NCBI GenBank assembly: GCA_964464925.1
Contig: CAYXLI010000002.1
Coordinates: forward strand, 186,001-250,000
DNA: 64,000 nt
Source of the DNA: CAYXLI01 sp964464925
GTDB lineage: Bacteria; Acidobacteriota; Terriglobia; Bryobacterales; Bryobacteraceae
Direction of reading: 5' to 3'
Shown here: piece after piece, positions 1-8,942 of the stretch
How positions within the stretch are numbered: the stretch's first letter is position 1
Layout: every line of letters starts with the position of its first letter
Notes under the pieces: generated by a model
What the model was told of the DNA's origin: nothing
The model's database searches: none
Seen by the model: only the letters and a program-made list of their open reading frames with translations
Translations under genes and position numbers: made by a program

Positions 1-1
1 C

Positions 2-547
2 ATGGAGGCGGCCTTTGGCCTGACGGTCGGGCTTACGGTGGCCTTTCTCTCCGAGGCCTTCATTCTGGGAGCGCAGGCGATCGGGCTTCAGGCCGGGTAT
101 TCCTATGCTTCGACGATCGACCCCATCAGTCAGAACGACACAACCGTCTTCCAGACGATTATGCAGTTGCTGGTGGGCTTCTTCTTTTTCACGGCGGGAT
201 TGGATCGATATGTCATCCGTGTGTTTGCCAGAAGCCTGGAGGTATTCCCGCCGGGCAAGTTTCGGATTTCTGAACCGATTCTCGCGGTGGTGTCGGATCT
301 GGGGACTGCGATGTTCTCTACCGGCCTGCGGCTAGCTCTTCCAGTGATTGCATTGCTGCTGCTGATTGACATCTCGCTCGCACTGCTCGGGCGAGTAAAC
401 GCCCAGCTTCAACTTCTGAGCCTCGCATTTCCGGTGAAGATGCTTGGGGCACTCGTGGCGCTTGCTGCGACGGTTGCCGTGTTCCCCGCGGTTTACGAGA
501 AGACTGCCCAACAGATGATTGCTTCTTTGATGCAGGTCCTGAGATAA
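2..547 (+). CDS. fliR: Flagellar export protein FliR (5'-truncated by window)
   Basis: C-terminal 181 residues of FliR, an integral membrane component of the flagellar type III export gate. The family is about 255 residues long, so roughly the first 70 lie before the window, and the first Met seen (position 2) is probably internal. Visible are several hydrophobic helices and the FliR-like stretch GLQAGYSYASTIDP followed by a QLLVGFFFFTAGLD membrane segment. The TAA stop is one base before the GTG of flhB, so the two are translationally linked, and the order fliR-flhB-flhA is the usual flagellar one. Assignment rests on sequence features and on synteny. Confidence 0.9.
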   Translation: MEAAFGLTVGLTVAFLSEAFILGAQAIGLQAGYSYASTIDPISQNDTTVFQTIMQLLVGFFFFTAGLDRYVIRVFARSLEVFPPGKFRISEPILAVVSDLGTAMFSTGLRLALPVIALLLLIDISLALLGRVNAQLQLLSLAFPVKMLGALVALAATVAVFPAVYEKTAQQMIASLMQVLR

Positions 548-548
548 C

Positions 549-1622
549 GTGGCGGGCGGCAACGGAGAGAAGAGCGAGCAACCTTCCCAGCGGCGGCTGC
601 AAAAGGCGCGCGAAAGCGGCCAGTTTCCTGTCAGCCGTGAGTTCACGGCCGGCGTGCAATTCCTTGTTGCCGCGTATGCGATCACCTCGTTTGGGAGGGA
701 GTGGATCACCGCATCGAGTCAGTTGATGCGGTACGCATTCCGGTTTGCATTTCGAAATGATCTTACGGTTACCGCCATCACCTCAGAGGCGCGGTCGGTA
801 ATCCTCACGACGTTGGCGCCGCTGCTGAAGGGAGCGGCAATCCTCGTGGCGCTTGTGTTAGCTACTCACTTGATCACCACGCAGTTTGGATTCGCGTCTT
901 CCAAGCTAAGTCCGGATTTCAGCCGGCTCAATCCACTTCAGAGAGTTCAGCAGCTTCGGAGACAGAATCTGCCGGCATTTTTTCAGGCGCTGATCCTGCT
1001 TCCGTTGTTCGGGTACATCGTTTTTCTGGTGATCCGTTCCAATCTGGACCAACTACTCAGATTGCCTTTGGGTAACGTGCAGCAGGGAATCCAACAACTC
1101 GGCAGTTCGCTTTCGGCGCTGCTTTGGAAAGCCGCGATTTGTTTCTTTCTTTTCGGCTGCTACGACCTCTTCCGGCAACGCCGCCGGCATAGCCAGGATC
1201 TGAAGATGACGAAACAGGAGCTTCGCGAGGAGCACAAAGAATCCGAAGGCAACCCGCAGATCAAGCAGCAGATACGAAGGCTGCAGCGCGATGCGGCGCG
1301 CCGCAACATGATGAAGGAAGTTCCGAAGGCATCCGCGGTGATCGTCAATCCTACGCATTACGCAGTGGCGGTCCGCTACGTCATGGACTCGATGGCGGCA
1401 CCGACTGTGGTTGCCAAGGGGAAGAATTATCTGGCCCTCCGTATCAGGCAGAAAGCGATCGAGCATAACGTACCAATTGTGGAGAATGTTGCGCTCGCGC
1501 AGGCACTATACAAATCTGCGGACGTTGGGCAGGAGATTCCGGCCCATCTGTACCGTGCGGTAGCAGAGGTGCTCGCCTACATCTACCGTCTGATGAACGG
1601 GAGAATGCCAGGACACTTTTAG
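549..1622 (+). CDS. flhB: Flagellar export switch protein FlhB
   Basis: FlhB is the inner-membrane export-gate protein that switches substrate class from rod/hook to filament. The 357-residue length is normal. An N-terminal basic soluble start (GEKSEQPSQRRLQKARESGQ) precedes about four membrane helices (roughly residues 30-210). The cytoplasmic C domain contains the autocleavage motif N267-P268-T269-H270 in VIVNPTHYAVAVRY, so it should self-process. The start is GTG, one base after the fliR stop, with no better start upstream. flhA begins 3 bases after its stop. No unusual features. Confidence 0.95.
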   Translation: MAGGNGEKSEQPSQRRLQKARESGQFPVSREFTAGVQFLVAAYAITSFGREWITASSQLMRYAFRFAFRNDLTVTAITSEARSVILTTLAPLLKGAAILVALVLATHLITTQFGFASSKLSPDFSRLNPLQRVQQLRRQNLPAFFQALILLPLFGYIVFLVIRSNLDQLLRLPLGNVQQGIQQLGSSLSALLWKAAICFFLFGCYDLFRQRRRHSQDLKMTKQELREEHKESEGNPQIKQQIRRLQRDAARRNMMKEVPKASAVIVNPTHYAVAVRYVMDSMAAPTVVAKGKNYLALRIRQKAIEHNVPIVENVALAQALYKSADVGQEIPAHLYRAVAEVLAYIYRLMNGRMPGHF

Positions 1623-1625
1623 CAG

Positions 1626-3725
1626 ATGGCATCGACAGGAACACAACTCGTCCCGAAGCCCACAACGGCGTCCACTGCAGGCGGTGTGATGGACATGCTG
1701 CGCGGCGCGCCATGGCGCGAACTCGGCGTGCCGATCGCGGTCATGGCGATCGTCATGGCGATGATTACACCGCTGCCGGCGTTCCTGCTGGATGTGCTGA
1801 TCAGCACCAACATCACCCTGTCGGTGATTGTCCTGCTCGTGTCGATGTACATCACGAAGCCGGTGGACTTCAGTGTGTTTCCCACTGCGCTCCTGTTGAT
1901 GACGCTGTTTCGACTAGCGCTGAACATTTCCTCATCGCGGCTCATCCTGCTGAATGGAAACGGGGGGACGTCAGCGGCGGGCGAGGTCATCGAAGCATTC
2001 GGAAACTTCGTCGTGGGTGGGAATTACGTGATCGGTGTTGTGATCTTCCTCGTGCTGATAGCCATTCAGTATGTGGTTATCAACCACGGCGCGGTACGCA
2101 TCTCGGAGGTCACAGCACGCTTCACTCTCGATGCAATGCCGGGCAAACAGATGTCTATCGACTCGGACTTGAATGCCGGATTGATAGACGAAGCCGAGGC
2201 GCGGTTGCGGCGGAAGATGCTTGCCGCAGAGGCGGAGTTCTATGGGGCGATGGACGGGGCCAGCCGCTTCACCCAGAGGGACGCGGTGGCGAGCATCATT
2301 ATTACGGCGATCAACATCATCGCCGGCTTCCTCATCGGAGTGCTGCAGCATGGGATGGAACTGCAGCGAGCGCTGCAGACGTACACGGTACTGACGATCG
2401 GCGACGGATTGGTGACCGTCATTCCCGCTCTGATGATCTCAGTGTCGGGCGGCCTGATCGTCACACGGGCGAGTTCCGATTCGCAGATCGGGGAGGAGGT
2501 GGCTCGCCAGATATTCAGCAATCCGAAGCCGCTGCTGCTGGCTTCCGGCGTGCTGTTCGTCATGGCGATTTTCCCTGGCCTCCCGACCGTGCCGTTCCTG
2601 GTTCTGTCCGGAGCGACGGGTTACGCCGGATGGAGGCAGAAGAAGTCAGCGGAGAAAGCCGAGACCACACCGGCTGCCGCGGCTCCTCCCGCTAAGGAGT
2701 CCGTCGAGAGCCTGCTGAAGGTGGAACCGCTCGCAGTGGAAGTGGGGCTCGGCCTGGTGCGGCTGGTGGAGGGCGGCGCTAATTCGCCACTGTTGAAGCG
2801 CATCGCGGCGATCCGGCGGCAGACGGCGTCGGAGCTGGGTTATGTGCTGCCTCCGGTGCGGGTCACGGACAATCTGGCACTGAAAGCGCGTGAGTACGTA
2901 ATTTCCATAAAGGGAGTAGAGGTGTCCCGATATGAACTGCCGAACGGCTGCAATCTCGCGATTGAAACGCAGCGGAACCTGCCACAAATCGAAGGCGGCA
3001 CACCAACGAGAGACCCCGCGTTCGGCATCGCGGCAGTCTGGGTGCCTACTCATGCAATCGACAAAGCTCGCGGATCGGGCTACACAGTCGTAGATACGAT
3101 TACGGTTCTCGGCACTCATCTGAGTGAGTTGATCCGGTCGCATGCCTACGAGTTGTTCTCCCGACAAGACGCGAAGAAGGTGCTGGATCGTGTCGCGGAA
3201 GAGAACGCCAAAGTGGTCGAGGATTTGGTTCCGAAATTGCTCCCATTAGCGGTTGTGCAGAAAGTTTTGCAGAATTTGCTGCGGGAACGCGTTTCAATCC
3301 GGGACGGCAATTCCATTTTGGAAGCGTTAGGCGAAGCGGCGAACGTGACGAAGAATACCGTGCTGCTGACAGAGTACGTCCGCCAGTCGATCCGGCGTAT
3401 GGTCGTGAAGCCATATCTGAATCCGAAGGGGGACCTGCCCGCATACTTTCTCAACACTGCACTTGAACAGGCGATTGAGGCTTCGGTCGAGCACTCGGAG
3501 ACGATGAGCCATTTGAATATGCCTCCGCAGCGTATTCGGGAAGTACTCGATTGCATACAGCGAACGGTGGGCGCGCCTGAAGCGGCTGTGGTGATTCTGA
3601 CTACGTCGGGATCGCGGTTTTTCTTGCGGCAGATTCTGGAAAGTTCGATTCGCAATCTTCACGTGCTGGCACACAGCGAGGTTCCGGCAGGCGTGAAGGT
3701 CGTATCGCTCGGGACGGTGCAGTAG
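1626..3725 (+). CDS. flhA: Flagellar export gate protein FlhA
   Basis: 699 residues, normal for FlhA, the large export-gate subunit that couples proton motive force to flagellar protein export. Residues about 30-330 hold the eight-helix membrane region with the conserved FlhA stretch around FPTALLLMTLFRLALNISSSR and the following cytoplasmic FHIPEP-type loop (DAMPGKQMSIDSDLNAGLID). The remainder is the cytoplasmic nonameric-ring domain, including the conserved segment VEPLAVEVGLGLVRLV. It lies between flhB and flhF with 2-3 base gaps, so all are probably on one mRNA. Very secure assignment. Confidence 0.96.
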   Translation: MASTGTQLVPKPTTASTAGGVMDMLRGAPWRELGVPIAVMAIVMAMITPLPAFLLDVLISTNITLSVIVLLVSMYITKPVDFSVFPTALLLMTLFRLALNISSSRLILLNGNGGTSAAGEVIEAFGNFVVGGNYVIGVVIFLVLIAIQYVVINHGAVRISEVTARFTLDAMPGKQMSIDSDLNAGLIDEAEARLRRKMLAAEAEFYGAMDGASRFTQRDAVASIIITAINIIAGFLIGVLQHGMELQRALQTYTVLTIGDGLVTVIPALMISVSGGLIVTRASSDSQIGEEVARQIFSNPKPLLLASGVLFVMAIFPGLPTVPFLVLSGATGYAGWRQKKSAEKAETTPAAAAPPAKESVESLLKVEPLAVEVGLGLVRLVEGGANSPLLKRIAAIRRQTASELGYVLPPVRVTDNLALKAREYVISIKGVEVSRYELPNGCNLAIETQRNLPQIEGGTPTRDPAFGIAAVWVPTHAIDKARGSGYTVVDTITVLGTHLSELIRSHAYELFSRQDAKKVLDRVAEENAKVVEDLVPKLLPLAVVQKVLQNLLRERVSIRDGNSILEALGEAANVTKNTVLLTEYVRQSIRRMVVKPYLNPKGDLPAYFLNTALEQAIEASVEHSETMSHLNMPPQRIREVLDCIQRTVGAPEAAVVILTTSGSRFFLRQILESSIRNLHVLAHSEVPAGVKVVSLGTVQ

Positions 3726-3727
3726 CC

Positions 3728-4831
3728 ATGAGAATCAAATCCTATTTCGCAGGCACAGTCGAGGCGGCGATTGCGACAGCCCGCAAGGAGCTTGGCCATG
3801 ACGCGATGCTGATGAATTCGCGGAAGGCGATGCCCGAGGCGCGGCATCTCGGCGAATACGAAGTCGTGTTTGCCTACCCCGCGGCGATGGAAGAGACTCC
3901 GCAGGAACGTCCGGAGCCGGTGCCGGATTCGCTTGCTCGTGAGTTGGCGGAACTGCGGCGCGAAATGCAGGAGATCAGCGTCTACCTGCAGCGAGCTAAA
4001 TCCGTTGCCGCCTCGAACCTAACGGCGAATCCCAGTTTGTCCGCCGTGTTCTCTTCACTTATAGCCGCGGAGGTGGATGCCTCACTCGCGCATACGATTG
4101 TTTCGGCCGTCCGTAGCCGGGGCACGGCGGACCCCTCCGGCCAGATGTGGCAACAGGTCAGGGAAGAGATCTCACAGCTCGTCCTCGCGGATCCAAACCT
4201 GGGACGTCGCGCGGGAGCGAGACGTGTGGTTGCGATGATCGGGCCTCCAGGAGCCGGCAAGACCACCTCACTGGTGAAACTTGCGGTCCGCTATGGGCTT
4301 TCCGAGAGACGCCCCACCCAGATTCTTTCCATGGATCTGGAGCGAATCGCAGCCGCGGACCAACTTCACTCGTTCTCCGCGATTCTTGGCGTTGGCTTTC
4401 AAACGGTGGAGACCACGAATGCGCTGGCATTGGCGCTGGAGGAGCACCGGAATAAGGAGTTGGTGCTGATCGATACGCCTGGCTACGGGCCGAAGGATCT
4501 GGAGAATACGACAGGCCATGTCGAGATGCTCGCGCGCCATACCGATATCGATGTACATCTCGTCGTCCCCGCCACCATGAAGCCGGCCGACCTCACTCGG
4601 ACGGTGGAGGCTTTCTCCGGCTTCCGGGCACACAAGCTCCTCTTTACACATCTGGACGAGACGCGCACCTTCGGCATGATGTTGAACGAGTCGGTGCGCA
4701 CCGGCAAGCCAATTTCGTTTTTATGCGCCGGCCAGCAGATTCCTGAGGACCTGGAACCTGCCAGCCGCGCGCGGATTGTTGAATTGCTCGCAGGGACCGC
4801 GGGCAGGAAGGCCGCAGCCGCGGCTGCTTGA
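3728..4831 (+). CDS. flhF: Flagellar SRP-type GTPase FlhF
   Basis: SRP-family GTPase that places or numbers flagella at the cell pole. The N-terminal segment (MRIKSYFAGTVEAAIATARKE) is the typical FlhF start. A low-complexity B region leads to the N and G domains. The P-loop GPPGAGKT begins at about residue 172, followed by a G3-like DTPGYG and the TKxD-like HLDETRTFG motif, with the closing GQxIPEDL box near the end. The start is 2 bases after the flhA stop. The usual partner flhG (MinD-like ATPase) is not next to it; the operon goes straight to fliA. Confidence 0.94.
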   Translation: MRIKSYFAGTVEAAIATARKELGHDAMLMNSRKAMPEARHLGEYEVVFAYPAAMEETPQERPEPVPDSLARELAELRREMQEISVYLQRAKSVAASNLTANPSLSAVFSSLIAAEVDASLAHTIVSAVRSRGTADPSGQMWQQVREEISQLVLADPNLGRRAGARRVVAMIGPPGAGKTTSLVKLAVRYGLSERRPTQILSMDLERIAAADQLHSFSAILGVGFQTVETTNALALALEEHRNKELVLIDTPGYGPKDLENTTGHVEMLARHTDIDVHLVVPATMKPADLTRTVEAFSGFRAHKLLFTHLDETRTFGMMLNESVRTGKPISFLCAGQQIPEDLEPASRARIVELLAGTAGRKAAAAAA

Positions 4832-4841
4832 GGAACAAGCC

Positions 4842-5573
4842 ATGCATCCATATCAAGCTGTGGAGATCAGCGCAGACGAGAGGGAACAACTCATCCTGGA
4901 GCATCTGCCGCAGGTGCGGCTGATCGCCCGAAGGATCCACGAGAGACTGCCGGAAGGCATCAGCCTGGAAGATCTGATCTCGACCGGCACCCTCGGACTC
5001 ATCGCAGCGATTGACCGCTTCGACAGCAGTCACAACGTCAAACTGAAGACATACGCCGAGTACAAGATTCGGGGAGCAATTCTTGACAGCCTGCGAGGAT
5101 TGGACTGGGCTCCGCGGCAGCAGCGAAAGCGCACCAAGATGATCGAGGTCGCCATCGCGGCGGTCGAACAGAAGATCCACCGCACTCCCACAGAAGAAGA
5201 GATCGCGGCGGAGCTGAACCTTACCATCGAGGAGTATCACGACTGGCTGATCGAGATCCGAGGCGTCAACCTCGGCAGCCTGGAGTGCAGCGCGCCGGAA
5301 GAAGAGAGCCGGGATCTGCTCAAGTACATTTCGGACGATGAAGAGAACTGGCCGTCGCGGATCCTGGAACGTTCCGAGTTGGAAAAGCTGCTCGCCCAAG
5401 CGCTAGATCGTATGCCGTATATCGAGCGGACGGTACTCAGCCTCTACTATCACGAAGAACTTACGCTGCGCGAGATCGCCAAGGTGGTGAAACTTCACGA
5501 GTCGCGAGTATCGCAACTGAATCCCAAGCGATCCTGCGACTCCGTTCTTATATTGAGAAGCGCTGGCCGTTAG
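4842..5573 (+). CDS. fliA: Flagellar sigma factor FliA (sigma-28), 3' end frameshifted
   Basis: Sigma-28 of RNA polymerase, which directs late flagellar transcription. The ATG at 4842 (MHPYQAVEIS) is preferred over an upstream ATG at 4776 inside flhF because homologous sequence starts here and AGGAAC precedes it. Regions 2 (GTLGLIAAIDRFD, KTYAEYKIRGAILDSLRGLDW), 3 and 4 (LTLREIAKVVKLHESRVSQL) are clear. After SQL the frame departs from family sequence (NPKRSCDSV...). Reading the next frame from 5528 gives AILRLRSYIEKRWPLGRGR and stops at 5587, 7 bases before fliN, which is what a FliA C-terminus should look like. One base therefore seems to be missing near 5515-5527, either a real mutation or a sequence error. 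The recognition helix of region 4.2 is kept. Confidence 0.9.
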   Translation: MHPYQAVEISADEREQLILEHLPQVRLIARRIHERLPEGISLEDLISTGTLGLIAAIDRFDSSHNVKLKTYAEYKIRGAILDSLRGLDWAPRQQRKRTKMIEVAIAAVEQKIHRTPTEEEIAAELNLTIEEYHDWLIEIRGVNLGSLECSAPEEESRDLLKYISDDEENWPSRILERSELEKLLAQALDRMPYIERTVLSLYYHEELTLREIAKVVKLHESRVSQLNPKRSCDSVLILRSAGR

Positions 5574-5594
5574 GCCGAGGCCGGTAATCCGAAG

Positions 5595-6368
5595 ATGCCC
5601 GAGACCGACCCGATCCGCTGGCTCGCACAGGAGTTCTCGAACCAGTTCGGAAAAGCTCTCGAAGGGATGGCCGGTCAGAGTTTTCCCGTCACGTGGCAGG
5701 CGGTGAGGGAAGGCGACTATTCCAACGTCAGTGGCTTGTGGTGGGAGACGGGCCTCTCGCATCCCAGTGGAGCACGCGTTTTTATCGGCGCGGAAGCGGA
5801 CTCATGGACTGGGATCAGCCGGACTCTACTCGAGTCGATCGGCCTGACCACTGACGATGCATCCGTGCGCTCGACCTACATCGAAACACTGGCGCAGGCG
5901 GCGTCGGGACTTGCGTCGGCACTCGGATCGAAGCTCGGACGGGAAGTCACATGCGGTGCAGGGTCGGAAACGAACTCCGCACCATCGAGCGGATTGGCGT
6001 TGAAGGTTTCCGCAACGCTATCGGACGGTCCGCCTTCCGCGGTGTTCGTGGTATTTAGCCCGGAGCTAGTGTCGGTCCTCGCACCAAGGCCAGCCGCAGT
6101 GACGCCGCCTGCAACGATGGACCTGCTGCTGGATGTAGAACTGCCGGTCAGTGTATCGTTCGGGCGGGCGGAACTGCCGTTGAAGGACGTTGTGAAGCTC
6201 ACGACCGGCTCGATCGTGGAATTAAACCGGTCGATCACCGAGCCTGTCGAGATCATCGTGAACAATTGCGTGATCGCGCGGGGAGAAGTGGTCGTGATCG
6301 AAGGCAATTATGGCGTACGGATCGATCAGATCATCAGCCGCCAAGAGAGGCTGCGAACACTGAAATAG
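5595..6368 (+). CDS. fliN: Flagellar motor switch protein FliN/FliY-like
   Basis: 257 residues. The last 80 or so (DLLLDVELPVSVSFGRAELPL ... RGEVVVIEGNYGVRIDQII) are a textbook SpoA/FliN C-ring domain, which forms the base of the flagellar switch and binds export cargo. The N-terminal 170 residues lack close recognisable motifs but have the length and alpha/beta look of the CheC-like half found in FliY-type proteins, so a FliY-like fusion is possible. I see no clear CheC phosphatase residues, so no activity is claimed. It is in operon with fliA and the DUF2802 gene. Confidence 0.88.
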   Translation: MPETDPIRWLAQEFSNQFGKALEGMAGQSFPVTWQAVREGDYSNVSGLWWETGLSHPSGARVFIGAEADSWTGISRTLLESIGLTTDDASVRSTYIETLAQAASGLASALGSKLGREVTCGAGSETNSAPSSGLALKVSATLSDGPPSAVFVVFSPELVSVLAPRPAAVTPPATMDLLLDVELPVSVSFGRAELPLKDVVKLTTGSIVELNRSITEPVEIIVNNCVIARGEVVVIEGNYGVRIDQIISRQERLRTLK

Positions 6369-6370
6369 AG

Positions 6371-6799
6371 ATGATCATGGAAATTCTGACGATCGCGTGC
6401 AGCTTTGCGGTACCGGTGCTATGCTCGCCCATTGTTCCGTGGGTTCTGAGCGCGATTCTGCTCGTCCTGATGGAGGGCCGGCTCGGGTCCGTGCGGCGCC
6501 AGATCCGGCAACAGAACAGGCAACAAGCAGAGGATTGGGCGCTCGTGAAGCAGACGTGCCGGCGGCTGGAGGATCTGATGCTCGATGCGGAGAGACGCCT
6601 GGAGGAGTCAGAAGAACGTTCGGCTCAACTGGTCCCGCCACCGACCGCGCGCTCGGGCCTGAACCTGACGAAACGCACGCAAGCCGCACGGATGTTCCGC
6701 AGAGGAGACCAGCCGGAACAGATTGCAGCGGCCCTCTCGCTGCCGCGAAACGAAGTGGACTTGTTGCTGAAAGTGCAAAAGACAGCTGCAGGGGGATAG
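6371..6799 (+). CDS. DUF2802-like membrane-anchored coiled-coil/HTH protein
   Basis: 142-residue protein starting MIMEILTIACSFAVP; the ATG at 6371 is chosen 2 bases after the fliN stop (6377 is an alternative). One N-terminal membrane helix (about 5-30) is followed by a polar helical region rich in Q, R and E (about 35-90), then a C-terminal helix-turn-helix-like tail (RRGDQPEQIAAALSLPRNEVDLLL). This layout matches the small DUF2802 proteins often found in flagellar operons, whose function is unknown. The operon appears to end here, with a strong hairpin just downstream. Confidence 0.65.
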   Translation: MIMEILTIACSFAVPVLCSPIVPWVLSAILLVLMEGRLGSVRRQIRQQNRQQAEDWALVKQTCRRLEDLMLDAERRLEESEERSAQLVPPPTARSGLNLTKRTQAARMFRRGDQPEQIAAALSLPRNEVDLLLKVQKTAAGG

Positions 6800-6802
6800 A
6801 GA

Positions 6803-6830
6803 CTCCCGCGGGATTTGCGACCCGCGGGAG
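6803..6830. terminator. Hairpin between convergent operons
   Basis: Perfect 10-bp GC-rich stem (CTCCCGCGGG at 6803-6812 with CCCGCGGGAG at 6821-6830) and an 8-base loop, placed 4 bases after the stop of the flagellar operon and 10 bases beyond the stop of the PDZ gene coming from the other side. There is no T-run on the + strand, so it may act as a bidirectional pause or mRNA end structure rather than a classic intrinsic terminator. Confidence 0.6.
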
Positions 6831-6839
6831 GGAAAAGGA

Positions 6840-7715
6840 CTACTCAGGAACGGAAACTGAGATTGCGCGCCGCGGAGTGCCGGACGACGAGCCGCGCCGG
6901 TCCAGTTCACTCGTATCTTCAATGGGAACGTTGATCGTCATCTCGTGCCTATCGCGCACGATCTGCAACGCCGCAGCTTTTTTGCTCGCGGCTGCCCGGA
7001 CGGCGCGTGTGATATCGCGCGGCGCCGCTGTAGGCGTACCATCGACCTTCGTGATTACATCGCCAGCTTTCAAGCCGGCCTTCTCAGCCGCAGTTCCCTT
7101 TCCTACGGAGCGAACGAGCACGCCTTCCTTAACCCCGAAATACTGGGCCAATTGCGACTCCAATGCCTCGGCCTCAATCCCGAGCAGGGTGCTTCGCCAA
7201 CTCATGAACGTCCGTGGGATATCCGGGATCTGGATCATGGGACCTTCTGGAATTTCCAGGCGAAACCCGTCCGGCGTGCGAAGCAGGGCTCCCGCCTTAT
7301 GCATGCCGATCTTCACCGGAATCGTCTGGTTTGCGCCATTGCGGCTCACCACGATCCGCACCTCGCGTCCAGGCGGCGTTTCGCGCACCAGACGGACGAA
7401 CTGTTCGGTTCCATCCACACGCTGGCCGTTGTACTCCAGCACTACATCGCCGACTTTGATACCGGCCTTCTCAGCCGGGCCCTCCTCTTCGAGCCGCGTT
7501 ACTTCGACGCCGCGCTCCTCGCGGAGATTCAGAGCCTTGGCACGCTCGGAATCAATCTCCGTCACACCGACGCCGAGGAAACTGCCCCCACGCGCCAGCG
7601 TCATGATCTTCGGTCCGTCCGGAGCAGGCTGCGGCGGAACCGCCTGGAGGGCCTGAGCAGGGCAGAGTGCCACAGCCAGCACCCCCGCACCCACATAAGT
7701 AAAAGCGTTATTCAT
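6840..7715 (-). CDS. Secreted protein with two PDZ domains, no protease domain
   Basis: 291 residues with a signal peptide (MNNAFTYVGAGVLAVALCPAQALQA). It contains two PDZ domains, about residues 45-130 (GVEVTRLEEEGPAEKAGIKVGDVVLEYNG) and about 185-265 (GVLVRSVGKGTAAEKAGLKAGDVITKVDG). These resemble the PDZ domains of DegP/HtrA, but the serine protease half is absent, so this is a periplasmic peptide-binding or scaffold protein rather than an enzyme. It is last in a four-gene - strand operon headed by an ECF sigma factor, suggesting envelope-stress duty, but the ligand is unknown. Confidence 0.8.
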   Translation of the reverse strand: MNNAFTYVGAGVLAVALCPAQALQAVPPQPAPDGPKIMTLARGGSFLGVGVTEIDSERAKALNLREERGVEVTRLEEEGPAEKAGIKVGDVVLEYNGQRVDGTEQFVRLVRETPPGREVRIVVSRNGANQTIPVKIGMHKAGALLRTPDGFRLEIPEGPMIQIPDIPRTFMSWRSTLLGIEAEALESQLAQYFGVKEGVLVRSVGKGTAAEKAGLKAGDVITKVDGTPTAAPRDITRAVRAAASKKAAALQIVRDRHEMTINVPIEDTSELDRRGSSSGTPRRAISVSVPE

Positions 7716-7753
7716 ACAAACCTCAAATCAAAATCTGCGACCGGATTGCACAC

Positions 7754-8920
7754 TCATTTGCGGCGCCTCAGGTAAATCGTCCCACGCATCGCCGAAACCT
7801 GAAGTACCGGGCCTCCACCGTTCAGCGTCCCTTCCGCCAGCATTACTGACGAGGACACGCGGACCGGTATCTCGGCAAACTCAGATACGATGCGTCCCAA
7901 GCGTCCGTTGTCGCTTTGTGCTCTCACGGTCAACGCAATATTGGACGGGATCACGACGTTTATGTCACCTGCGCCGGTGCTCAGGATCGAGTCCTGCAGC
8001 GACCTGCCGGACACCAGTTCCGCCAGAATACTTCCAGCATTCGTGATTGCGCGTAGAGAACCGGATGCTCCACGTAACCGGATTAGTCCGCTATCCGACT
8101 CACACTGTACTCCGGGAGCCGAGCCAACCTGGATAGAGCCACTGGAATTCTCTGCGGTGACGACGCCTCCAGCCTGGTGCACCTCAATGCGACCACCGGC
8201 GGTCTGAGCGGTCACCGCAGCAGCCGCTCGTTCCACCCGGATATTGCCGCCACCCGTGCCAGCGTGGACAGGCCCATAACTCTCGCCGATGAAGATGTCC
8301 CCACCGGCAGTTTCGAACCACGATTCTCCAGTGACGTGGTTCACCTGGATGGATCCGCCGGCGGACAGCACCCTGACGTTGGACGCCATGACGCCAAATA
8401 GGACTCCGCCGCCGCCGGTCTGGGCCAGTACGGGTCCGCCAATACGATCCATTCGAATTCGGCCTCCGGCGGAGGCGGCATCGACCGCACCGTTGAACTC
8501 GAACGCCTCTACGTTGCCTCCGCGTGTCCGCAACAGAACCCGGCGGAGTTGCCTGGGAATGAGCAGTTCCATACACGTGACTACCGACGGCGCGCTGATA
8601 TTACGGACGCGCACCTCGCTCGCCCCCCGCGTGAGCGCCACTCCGCGGAGAAGGTGCTGCGCCTCAGCGAGCGAGCGGGCCTGCACGCGGACTCGCAGGA
8701 TATAGCGCACCCGTCCGGAGTCATCGCCGCGCACGACCAAATCGCCGGGCGTATCGACGTGCAGCACGCCGGAAGCAGGCGCGGTGAACTCCCCAATGTT
8801 GGTTTGGATCCAGAAATTGCCCTGGCGGACAGGCGTTGGCGGGGCGGCCGAGAAGGAGGGCGCACAGCCCGCCACCCATGCAACTACCGCCAGCACGGGC
8901 AGGAACTGCAGCTTGTTCAT
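7754..8920 (-). CDS. DUF4097-type beta-helix lipoprotein
   Basis: 388 residues with a lipoprotein signal (VVAWVAGC, Cys about 19), so probably attached to the inner face of the outer membrane or exported. The rest is a regular array of short beta repeats rich in G, A, V and I (SAGGSIQVNHV, TAGGDIFIGES, GTGGGNIRVER, TAGGRIEVHQA, NSSGSIQVGSA), the pattern of the DUF4097/putative-adhesin fold. Function of this family is unknown. It starts 22 bases after the anti-sigma gene stop and is followed by the PDZ gene, so it is likely a target or sensor of the same sigma/anti-sigma pair. Confidence 0.78.
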   Translation of the reverse strand: MNKLQFLPVLAVVAWVAGCAPSFSAAPPTPVRQGNFWIQTNIGEFTAPASGVLHVDTPGDLVVRGDDSGRVRYILRVRVQARSLAEAQHLLRGVALTRGASEVRVRNISAPSVVTCMELLIPRQLRRVLLRTRGGNVEAFEFNGAVDAASAGGRIRMDRIGGPVLAQTGGGGVLFGVMASNVRVLSAGGSIQVNHVTGESWFETAGGDIFIGESYGPVHAGTGGGNIRVERAAAAVTAQTAGGRIEVHQAGGVVTAENSSGSIQVGSAPGVQCESDSGLIRLRGASGSLRAITNAGSILAELVSGRSLQDSILSTGAGDINVVIPSNIALTVRAQSDNGRLGRIVSEFAEIPVRVSSSVMLAEGTLNGGGPVLQVSAMRGTIYLRRRK

Positions 8921-8942
8921 TTCACTCTTTTCTTAGAAATGT

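Noticed and set aside
6397..7656. Long open frame on the + strand (419 residues)
   Set aside because: It is the reverse complement of the two-PDZ gene and part of the DUF2802 gene in another frame; composition is Arg/Ser/Pro-rich with no domain.
6840..7715. DegP/HtrA protease
   Set aside because: Only PDZ domains are present; no catalytic His-Asp-Ser domain.
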